Part shown: piece by piece, positions 8,706 to 16,031 of the stretch | How the letters are laid out: every line of letters begins with the position of its first letter | Numbering within the stretch: the first letter of the stretch is position 1 | From: Promethearchaeota archaeon | Lineage (GTDB): Archaea > Asgardarchaeota > Lokiarchaeia > Sigyniarchaeales > SOKP01 | Length of the DNA stretch: 64,000 nt | Direction: 5' to 3' | Assembly: GCA_019058365.1 (NCBI GenBank) | Contig: JAHPZE010000015.1 | Coordinates: 1 to 64,000, forward strand | Notes under the pieces: generated by a model | Database searches by the model: none | The model's input: only the letters and a program-made list of their open reading frames with translations | Told to the model about the DNA's origin: nothing | Made by a program: the position numbers and the translations under genes

Positions 8706-9566
8706 ATGGGATTTTCAATTAAAGAGCTTACATATAAGGGAAAATATCTTATTTATCTAAGTGAACAAGAATTGACAGGTCCTTGGTTCAGTTTTACACT
8801 AGAAGGGGAAAAAATTGGTTCAATTCCAATTATTCTAAAAAATATTGAGCCCACTCCAATATACAATATGGTTAATACTAGAGCTGGAACAGCATTAAGT
8901 AGAATTACTTTAGATTTCAATATAACAGAGTATCTTAAGAAACTGGTCCAAGAAAAGAAAATACACCCAATACCATTAGTGAAAAAACAATTTGTACGTG
9001 TATATAAAGACATTTTCAATCCTCCTAAAGTACCGTATATTAGTACTTTTTTTACCATGAAAAATATTTCCGATTTCGCTTTGAAAGATTTTTCGATGTA
9101 CTTTGTTTTTGATTTTGATATAAATGGACTTGAAGGATATGACAATGACCTGTCCGGTTATGATGAAGAAAATGATATAATTTATCAATATGATGATACT
9201 GGTTTATATGGTGGAATATCTCCCATTTCTAAATCAACTAACTACGAATCATGTTTAACAAAAGATTTTAAAATTGATCAAAGTAAAATGAATCTTTCTA
9301 ATACTCTATATAAAGGGCGTGGAGAAATTTTATCGGCGTTACAGATTGAATTTATGACATTAGAACCTGATCACACCTTTCAGACAGCTCTAGTGATTTC
9401 TGGTGGTTTCAGCAAAGAGGAACTAATTGAAAATATTAAAGAAGGAAAAAATGATGCGATGAAGCATTTACATCAAGTAAATCGATCTGTAAAATCAGAG
9501 CCACGTAATCTCCAAGAAGAAGCTTTCACAAAAATTAATCTCCAGCAAGCCGAAGATTGTAAATAA
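8706..9566 (+). CDS. Hypothetical protein, mostly beta-strand
   Basis: A 286-residue soluble protein that I do not recognise. It is rich in aromatic and acidic residues, with a predicted beta-rich first half (GPWFSFTLEGEKIGSIPI) and an acidic aromatic loop (about residues 138-165, many Asp and Tyr). The last ~50 residues look helical (GFSKEELIENIKEGKNDAMKH). There is no signal peptide or membrane segment. The ATG at 8706 has only a weak upstream GTGGAT; a much better ribosome-binding site lies 70 bases upstream in the same frame (see the feature at 8631-8705), so the product may be 20 residues longer. The 3' end faces the methyltransferase gene across a hairpin. Confidence 0.65.
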   Translation: MGFSIKELTYKGKYLIYLSEQELTGPWFSFTLEGEKIGSIPIILKNIEPTPIYNMVNTRAGTALSRITLDFNITEYLKKLVQEKKIHPIPLVKKQFVRVYKDIFNPPKVPYISTFFTMKNISDFALKDFSMYFVFDFDINGLEGYDNDLSGYDEENDIIYQYDDTGLYGGISPISKSTNYESCLTKDFKIDQSKMNLSNTLYKGRGEILSALQIEFMTLEPDHTFQTALVISGGFSKEELIENIKEGKNDAMKHLHQVNRSVKSEPRNLQEEAFTKINLQQAEDCK

Positions 9567-9586
9567 AAAAAATCCTAAATAATGAC

Positions 9587-9620
9587 TCAAATAAAAAACT
9601 CAATCCGAACATTTATTTGA
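9587..9620. terminator. Hairpin between convergent genes
   Basis: A perfect 9-base inverted repeat, TCAAATAAA (9587-9595) and TTTATTTGA (9612-9620), with a 16-base loop. It lies between the ends of the convergent 8706 and 9666 genes. The position suits a shared transcript end, but archaeal termination relies more on U-tracts, so the role is inferred. Confidence 0.35.
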
Positions 9621-9665
9621 TGAATACTCTGCTCGAGGTTGGATTTTAATAAATTACATATTCAA

Positions 9666-10736
9666 TTAATATTTAAAATTATATTTTTGATAATTTAGAA
9701 TAAATTTATTATCAACTTCATTGAGACTTTTTATTTTATATAATAGAATATCTCTTTCTTGATTTGTAATAACAGGAAATTTATAGTAGACAGATTTATA
9801 TTTTATTTCTTTATTTTGCTTTTGATATTTTTCTATAAAATTGATATGCTGATTTAGTCTATCATTTAATAATTCAAGATTAAGTTGTTTAATATTCTCT
9901 ATATTTTTTTTAAATATATTTATGAATTCGGAGTTAATCTCATACCCAATTGAATTTCTTGCAGAGATCATTGCTGCTAAAGATGTTGTTCCTGTTCCCC
10001 AGAAAGGATCTAAAATTGTATCTTCATATAAAGAATACATATTAATTAAACGACAGGGCAATTCTAAAGGATAAGCTGCTGAACGTTCCCTGATTTTATT
10101 TTGATTAGAAATGTTTTTGTTTAGATTTTGAGAAGATCCCCTTATCCCCTCCCAGATATCTGAAAACCATTTATTCCTTTCTTCCCAAAAAAAAGCACTA
10201 TGATATCTATTTTCAGATTTTGGTAGTATATCTTGTCTAATATCTCCTTTTCTAAAAAGTAGAATGTACTCATGCTCAAGAGTAACATACGCATTTGGAG
10301 GTAGCATTCCAGAACCTAAGAACTTATTTGGACTATTTGTTGGTTTTTTCCACAGGATACTAGGTAATTCAACAAAATCTTTATTTTGGAAAAAGCTGAT
10401 TATTTTTGCATGATTTGGAAATAATTGGAAGGTCTTACCAATTTTTCTTGTAGCATCTCCAATATTTATGCAAGCAATTCCTCCTAATTTTAATACTCTT
10501 ATTACTTCATTCCACACTTTCTCTAACTCTATATGCATTAAATTAAATGCTTTTTTACTATTTTCCTCTTCAAGTACTTTTTTTATCTCATTATTTAGAG
10601 TAAAAAATAATGAATCCCACATCTCGATCATAGGATAAGGTGGTGAAGTTATCATCAAATCTACAGAATTAGATTCTATTTCACTCATATCTGATGAATT
10701 TTTGAAAAATATTTTATGAATAGTATCCATTTTCAA
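9666..10736 (-). CDS. Beta-class amino-methyltransferase (N4-cytosine or N6-adenine DNA methylation)
   Basis: A 356-residue DNA methyltransferase with circularly permuted motif order. The catalytic TSPPY (residues 30-34) comes first and the SAM-binding DPFWGTGTT (243-251) last, which is the beta class. A serine before PPY is common in N4-cytosine enzymes but does not exclude adenine. The central part holds a GSGMLPPNAY stretch and a target-recognition region. The tail of about 80 residues is Lys/Asn-rich and helical. No cognate nuclease is adjacent. A TATA-like TTTATATAAAT lies 51-61 bases upstream. This is the second solitary methyltransferase within 5 kb. Confidence 0.85.
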   Translation of the reverse strand: MKMDTIHKIFFKNSSDMSEIESNSVDLMITSPPYPMIEMWDSLFFTLNNEIKKVLEEENSKKAFNLMHIELEKVWNEVIRVLKLGGIACINIGDATRKIGKTFQLFPNHAKIISFFQNKDFVELPSILWKKPTNSPNKFLGSGMLPPNAYVTLEHEYILLFRKGDIRQDILPKSENRYHSAFFWEERNKWFSDIWEGIRGSSQNLNKNISNQNKIRERSAAYPLELPCRLINMYSLYEDTILDPFWGTGTTSLAAMISARNSIGYEINSEFINIFKKNIENIKQLNLELLNDRLNQHINFIEKYQKQNKEIKYKSVYYKFPVITNQERDILLYKIKSLNEVDNKFILNYQKYNFKY

Positions 10737-10786
10737 TGATCAAATATTAAAAATTCAAATTCTATACAAGAATATTTCATTTAAAA

Positions 10787-10797
10787 TTTATATAAAT
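10787..10797 (-). promoter_or_regulatory. TATA-like element before the 10736 methyltransferase
   Basis: TTTATATAAAT, read on the minus strand, stands 51-61 bases before the ATG at 10736. This is a normal distance for an archaeal promoter with a leader of about 25-30 bases. The flanks are AT-rich, so chance occurrence is possible. Confidence 0.3.
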
Positions 10798-10919
10798 TAT
10801 TATCAAAGAATAGATAAAGATAAGTCGTAGCATTAAAAATGTTCAAATAATTTTAGTAATCCCTGACATATTCTTATTGAATATTTAATTGGCTTAATAA
10901 ATGGACGAATTTAAAATTT

Positions 10920-12020
10920 TTAGTCTAATAATTGATTAAAATATCCAATAATTCTCAGTTTATTATCAAATCGATTAAAATCTGTTATAATTCCTTTTAA
11001 TCCAGAGCCATTATGATAAAGAAATTTATCAAATTTCATATTAACTATTCCAGAGCTTCCAGGAAGAATTTCTTCTCCGTTTATAAATTTAAATGGTGAA
11101 GTTTTTAAGTCTACTAACGCGTTATATTGAATTCCATTTCCTGGTTTAATAGAATTATTTTTTGGTTTATAAAATTGATTGACAAAAACCCTTGCCTTAA
11201 TTTGATGTTCTGATTTGTATAATCCTTGATTAATTAAAATATTATCTCTACTGATATCATCTGCGGAAATATTACCCTTTAAAGCAAGACCGACTCGATC
11301 ACCTTTAATAGCCATTTTAAAATCTCGATCATGTTTTTGGATACTTCGAATAATAACTTTTTTACTTGGACCATCATATCCAGTTAATTCCAACATCTGA
11401 CCTGTGTTAACTCTCCCTTCTTTAATAATTCCTAAAATAACTGTTCCAATACCCTTTACTGGAAAAGCATGATCTATCAAAATTTTTGTAATTCCATTAA
11501 TCTCTACATTTAATTCTTGAGACTGTGAATGAATTTCAATTATTTTCTTTTTCAGCGTAATGTAATCTTCTTTAATCTTCAAATCGAATACTTGTGCATC
11601 TTTTAAACTTGTTGTATCAAGAATTTTTTTTAATTTATTTTTAAAATCTAATAATTTCCATTCATTACTTGAGTTAATACCGGAAATAATTACTAAATCT
11701 TTTGTATTATATAATTGGTGAAATAAGTCCATCCCAACTATTATTTCACCTATAATAGAGTTTAAGCCCATATCTAAATCTATAACCAAAATGTGAATAT
11801 TAGTTAAGACCAGTGTTTGTAAAAATGGTTTAATTTTATCAGGATAATCTAAGGGAGTTAAAGCACAAAATACTTGGTTCAACTCACTATCAAGTCTATT
11901 ATAAAATTGGATATCTGATTTTGTACCGGGAGCACCTAATGCTTGTCCTATAAGTTTATTGTGTTCTAAATTTTCTCCAAAAATTCCTACAATAAAATTA
12001 TGTTCTACTGATTCACTCAT
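10920..12020 (-). CDS. EF-Tu/SelB-like protein with degenerate GTPase domain
   Basis: A 366-residue protein whose C-terminal ~190 residues resemble domains 2 and 3 of translational GTPases: VKGIGTVILGIIKEGRVNTG (about 188-207), KVIIRSIQKHDRDFKMAIKGDRVGLALKG, and a final strand-rich part. The N-terminal ~180 residues occupy the place of the G domain, but the P-loop is replaced by GIFGENLEHNKLIG, and no DxxG or NKxD motif is visible. It therefore probably does not hydrolyse GTP, and may bind tRNA or another factor. The IGTVILG pattern is closer to SelB and eIF2gamma than to EF-1A. The gene is alone, divergent from the phosphodiesterase. The exact role is unknown. Confidence 0.65.
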   Translation of the reverse strand: MSESVEHNFIVGIFGENLEHNKLIGQALGAPGTKSDIQFYNRLDSELNQVFCALTPLDYPDKIKPFLQTLVLTNIHILVIDLDMGLNSIIGEIIVGMDLFHQLYNTKDLVIISGINSSNEWKLLDFKNKLKKILDTTSLKDAQVFDLKIKEDYITLKKKIIEIHSQSQELNVEINGITKILIDHAFPVKGIGTVILGIIKEGRVNTGQMLELTGYDGPSKKVIIRSIQKHDRDFKMAIKGDRVGLALKGNISADDISRDNILINQGLYKSEHQIKARVFVNQFYKPKNNSIKPGNGIQYNALVDLKTSPFKFINGEEILPGSSGIVNMKFDKFLYHNGSGLKGIITDFNRFDNKLRIIGYFNQLLD

Positions 12021-12164
12021 TAAATCTGAAAAATGTGTACTGAGTCTAAAATTTTATGATTAAAAAGGAAAAGTTTAAATTTCAATTTTTAACTCTGGTT
12101 TTTAAAATTTTATTTATTTTATTGTTAAAAAATTTAAAATTAGATTAACCATTAGTTGATTATC

Positions 12165-13685
12165 ATGGTTAGAGACGCAAAAGTTAACCAAGTAATTTTG
12201 ATTATTCTTGATGATGTTCGTGCAGAACATTTATTTAAACTGATGAATGAAGGAAAGCTTCCAAATATGAAAGAAGTAGCAGAAAGTGGTATTTCATGTT
12301 CAAATTGTGTTACTTCTTATCCTTCTATTACTTTTCCATGTTATGGTAATATAGTTACTGGTTCATATTCAGGATATTTTCCTAAAGAAGGAAGTGCTGT
12401 TCCAATGTATCATTGGTTAAATAGAATGGACCCTCCATCAACGAGTAAAAAACCACCGTTTATTCGTAATTATGGAGATAGATCGAAAGTATTAAAAATA
12501 AATAATGATATTGGCAAAAATGTAAGAACTATTTTTGAACAAGCTCCACAAGGAAATGCATTAAGTTCTTTCTGTTTTTTATATCGTGGAGCTTTCTTTG
12601 TTGTTGGAAAAAGTGTTTTTGATTTAGAAGGTATCTTTAAACATATTTCAAATTCTTTTGAAAACCCGGGAATGTATTTTTCTAATAAAGAAATTCCATT
12701 AATAGCTGTAGGTTATGTTCTCCATACTGATGATCTTATGCATAAACTAGGATTTGATCACCCTAATTACATTAATTTAATAGTTGAGTGTGATAAATAT
12801 CTTGGATCAATAATAAAAACATTGAAAACAACAGGTTATTATGATGATACTGCAATTGCGATTATTACTGATCATGGTAATTATAAAGCTAAAAATATAG
12901 TTGATCTGGAACCATTTTTTCAACAAAAAGGGTTGATTCCTTATGTACCTGAAAAAGGTACAGGAGATTTTGATTGTAATTTTGGCTCAGTTGGCTTCTT
13001 TAATTTTCCAGGAGAAACTTGGCATCATCATCCTACAATTAAACAAATGGAAAGATTTAAACCGAGTGGTAATGGAAAACAAGAGATTGATTTATTTGGG
13101 ACATTATGGGAAATTCCTGGAGTTAAATATATGTATTATAGAGACGATGATAATAAACCAGAAAAAGGAAAGATTCATATAAAATATCGAGATGAAGAAT
13201 CTAAGAAGATAATCAAAGGAGCGATAGAATACCAAGGTTTTGGTAAAGAACAAAAAACAAGATATATATTTGAAGATTTTGATTTCTATAGATACAGTGA
13301 AAATGATAAATCAGCGAAATTCCTTGATAATAGATTTCATACAATCGAAGAATGGCTAGAGGCTACTAATCACATTGATTTTCCTATGATAGTCGACCAA
13401 ATCCCTCGATATTTTAAAAATCCTAGATCTTGCGACATAATAATATCAACTTTGGGAGAATATAGCTTTGGATATGAACATGGCAAAACAGTAGTCACAA
13501 CTCCATTTTCTCATGATATTGGTACCAGAAACTCTATGATCGTGCCATTTATTGTTGGGGGTTCCCCAGAAATTCCACAAATGGAAATTTCATATTGTAA
13601 AACTACAGATATGGTTCCCACTCTATTAGCTTTACTAGGAATTAAACCACACTCTAGTGTTATTGGTAAATCAATCTTACCTTAA
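12165..13685 (+). CDS. Alkaline-phosphatase-superfamily phosphodiesterase/phosphomutase-like
   Basis: A 506-residue predicted metal-dependent hydrolase of the nucleotide pyrophosphatase/type I phosphodiesterase group. Visible signs are the first metal site ILDDVRAEH; the nucleophile region YPSITFPCYGNIVTGSY, where the threonine is the likely nucleophile; a HTDDLMH metal site; ITDHGN; and EHGK followed by PFSHDIGTRNSMIVPFIVGG near the C-terminus. There is no signal peptide, so it acts in the cytoplasm unless exported otherwise. A TTG nine bases upstream is also in frame; the ATG at 12165 is preferred. It heads a plus-strand run with a PHP protein and an alpha-mannosidase, which hints at breakdown or remodelling of a phosphorylated glycan. 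The substrate is unknown. Confidence 0.75.
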   Translation: MVRDAKVNQVILIILDDVRAEHLFKLMNEGKLPNMKEVAESGISCSNCVTSYPSITFPCYGNIVTGSYSGYFPKEGSAVPMYHWLNRMDPPSTSKKPPFIRNYGDRSKVLKINNDIGKNVRTIFEQAPQGNALSSFCFLYRGAFFVVGKSVFDLEGIFKHISNSFENPGMYFSNKEIPLIAVGYVLHTDDLMHKLGFDHPNYINLIVECDKYLGSIIKTLKTTGYYDDTAIAIITDHGNYKAKNIVDLEPFFQQKGLIPYVPEKGTGDFDCNFGSVGFFNFPGETWHHHPTIKQMERFKPSGNGKQEIDLFGTLWEIPGVKYMYYRDDDNKPEKGKIHIKYRDEESKKIIKGAIEYQGFGKEQKTRYIFEDFDFYRYSENDKSAKFLDNRFHTIEEWLEATNHIDFPMIVDQIPRYFKNPRSCDIIISTLGEYSFGYEHGKTVVTTPFSHDIGTRNSMIVPFIVGGSPEIPQMEISYCKTTDMVPTLLALLGIKPHSSVIGKSILP

Positions 13686-13778
13686 TTTTTCTTTTAAATT
13701 CAAAATTCTTATAAACACAAGTTACAAGAATTTTTGAAAAAATTAGTTTTTATTAACATCTTTAATTAATTTTGATTT

Positions 13779-15941
13779 ATGAAAAAAACAAAAAACCAAG
13801 ACAATAATAAAGAATTATCATCAAATAGAGAATGGTCTCGTTTAAGACGAATTCCAAGATTATTTATTTACGGATTTGGTATTGTAACACTTTTTTGGTA
13901 TTTTTGGTGTGTTATTGGGTTAGTTATTGGAGTTATGTATTATATTTTCTTAAAAGATAATGCGTGGAAACGAAATGGAATTGTATTAGCGATAGCTATT
14001 GGCTTTGTTACAGTTTTTGTTTATTTTTATAAAGAAATTGCTCCTCTTCAGATCGTAATCTGGTATTCTGTTATTTTCATTATATCATATTCAGTATTTT
14101 TACTTATTTTAGAGGTTTTAAAGAGAAAAAAAATAACTATTAAAAAAGTTGTTCAATGGTATCAGAGGTATGTGAAGTTATCAAAAAGAAAACATAGAGC
14201 AATTGAGTTATTCATTATATTCTTACCTATTAATTTATGGACATCTGTGAGTATTGATCTGGGGGTAATGTTTGATAATAATCCAAGGCTCTTATGGGTA
14301 AATGTACCTACTATGGTTAAACCTAATGAAGTTTTTGACATCACAGTTGAAGCCTGGGATCCTTTTGAACGTTTAAGTGCTGTATATAAAGGTAATATAG
14401 AATTTTCTTTAGAATCATATAATTTTACTAATTATGAGATAATTGTAAATACTGAAGCAAATTTGCCAGAGCCATATAAATTTTCTGGTCAAATATTTGG
14501 TTCTGATATTGCTTATGAAATTAGAGATGGTAAGGATAACGGAAGACATGTATTTCACTCTAGTATTACTACTCCAGGGTTTCATTATATTTTAGTATAT
14601 GATAGCATAACAAGAAATACATACTACAGCAATCCTATTATAGTAAATAATTATTCTTCATCAGATCCATTTATAGTTTGGGGGGATCCTCATACTCACT
14701 CTCAGCTTTCTGATGGGACAGGAACAGCAGACCATTCGTTCTATTATGCAAAACATATTGCATGTCTTGACTTTTATGCACTAACAGATCATGCTGAGAT
14801 TATGCTATTTACTCCATGGTCACTTAACATACTTGAAGATTGTACTAATAATTGGTATGAACCTAATAATTTTGTAACATTACATGGTATAGAATGGACT
14901 TGCGTCAGAACAGGTCACTACGTTTGTATTTTCAGTGGAAATACATTATTAAAGTCACCTATACTTGATTCATATTTTACTGTTAAGTCTCCTCAAGCGT
15001 TATGGAATGTTCTTGATGATTTCACATCAACCCATGGGGTAAGGGCATTAGCACTACCGCATCATTCCACCAAAGAGGCTTATATTCAAGATTGGACGTA
15101 TAACAACCCGAAATATGTTAAGATCGTAGAAGTATCTTCTGTTCATGGAGAGTTCCTATTTGAACAGCGACATCCTTTAAATTACATAGGGGCACTAGAC
15201 AAACCCCCCACATATACAAATGGTTCTTCAGTCGTTGATGCATTTACCATGGGGTATAGAATGACAATGTATGTTGATAGTGATGAGCATGATGGTCATC
15301 CAGGTCATAGTTTAAGTCATACAAGAGCATATATTGGACATCAACGTCCTTTTAGTTTATGGCATACTCGAAACGAACATCCTTATCCTGGAGGTTTAAC
15401 AGCTGTTTATGTTAACAACCTTACAAGAGAAGGAGTTTTCAGTGGATTAGAAAACCAAAGAATTTATGCAAATTCAGACCATGGACGCCCAATTCTTACA
15501 TTCCAAATAAATAAAACACGTGTAGGAGATGGTTCGACATTTGTAGCCAATGGTTCAACCGGACATAGAGAAATAAATATCTTTTTGGCTCAAGATGGGG
15601 CTCCAGTTGCACAAAAATCTAAAGCTGCTTCAGTCACCTCAAATTGGATTCCAAATTGGAATGCAAATATTGAAATTATTAAAAATGGGAAGTTATGGCA
15701 CACTGAAAAAATATCTTCACCAATTGTCAATATTACTATTATTGACACTGAACCTATTACAGGGATTTCATACGAAAATAGTTGCATCAAAAGAGGAAAT
15801 AATTATTATATAAATCAATACAGTGATAACCCGATTGATCCTAGCACTTTAAATACAAATGGTTATGATTTTTATTTGATCCGTGTTGTAGGAGAAAATG
15901 GACGAATGTCTTACGCTGGGCCTATATGGGTGGAATATTAA
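13779..15941 (+). CDS. Membrane-anchored PHP-domain (DUF3604-like) phosphoesterase
   Basis: A 720-residue protein. Four hydrophobic segments lie in residues about 28-160 (FIYGFGIVTLFWYFW and others), followed by a beta-rich linker domain (about 165-295). Then comes a PHP-type metallohydrolase: DPHTHSQLSDGTG, FYALTDHAE, LHGIEWT, ALPHHSTKE and DSDEHDGHPGHS carry the expected His/Asp metal ligands. The last ~150 residues are beta-rich. The catalytic part most likely faces outside, tethered to the membrane. The family contains phosphoesterases, but DUF3604 members are little studied. It is 93 bases after the phosphodiesterase and about 90 before the mannosidase on the same strand, so co-expression is likely. 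Confidence 0.75.
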   Translation: MKKTKNQDNNKELSSNREWSRLRRIPRLFIYGFGIVTLFWYFWCVIGLVIGVMYYIFLKDNAWKRNGIVLAIAIGFVTVFVYFYKEIAPLQIVIWYSVIFIISYSVFLLILEVLKRKKITIKKVVQWYQRYVKLSKRKHRAIELFIIFLPINLWTSVSIDLGVMFDNNPRLLWVNVPTMVKPNEVFDITVEAWDPFERLSAVYKGNIEFSLESYNFTNYEIIVNTEANLPEPYKFSGQIFGSDIAYEIRDGKDNGRHVFHSSITTPGFHYILVYDSITRNTYYSNPIIVNNYSSSDPFIVWGDPHTHSQLSDGTGTADHSFYYAKHIACLDFYALTDHAEIMLFTPWSLNILEDCTNNWYEPNNFVTLHGIEWTCVRTGHYVCIFSGNTLLKSPILDSYFTVKSPQALWNVLDDFTSTHGVRALALPHHSTKEAYIQDWTYNNPKYVKIVEVSSVHGEFLFEQRHPLNYIGALDKPPTYTNGSSVVDAFTMGYRMTMYVDSDEHDGHPGHSLSHTRAYIGHQRPFSLWHTRNEHPYPGGLTAVYVNNLTREGVFSGLENQRIYANSDHGRPILTFQINKTRVGDGSTFVANGSTGHREINIFLAQDGAPVAQKSKAASVTSNWIPNWNANIEIIKNGKLWHTEKISSPIVNITIIDTEPITGISYENSCIKRGNNYYINQYSDNPIDPSTLNTNGYDFYLIRVVGENGRMSYAGPIWVEY

Positions 15942-16031
15942 AGATTCCTCCTTTTTATCATATTCAATTAGTTTAAATTGAACAAATCTTTAACAAAATC
16001 AATTAGAATTTTTAATTGCAGGGTAAATGAG

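Noticed and set aside
8753..9145. A 130-codon minus-strand frame
   Set aside because: Antisense to the 8706-9566 gene, which has its own promoter and ribosome-binding site; the antisense product shows no family features.
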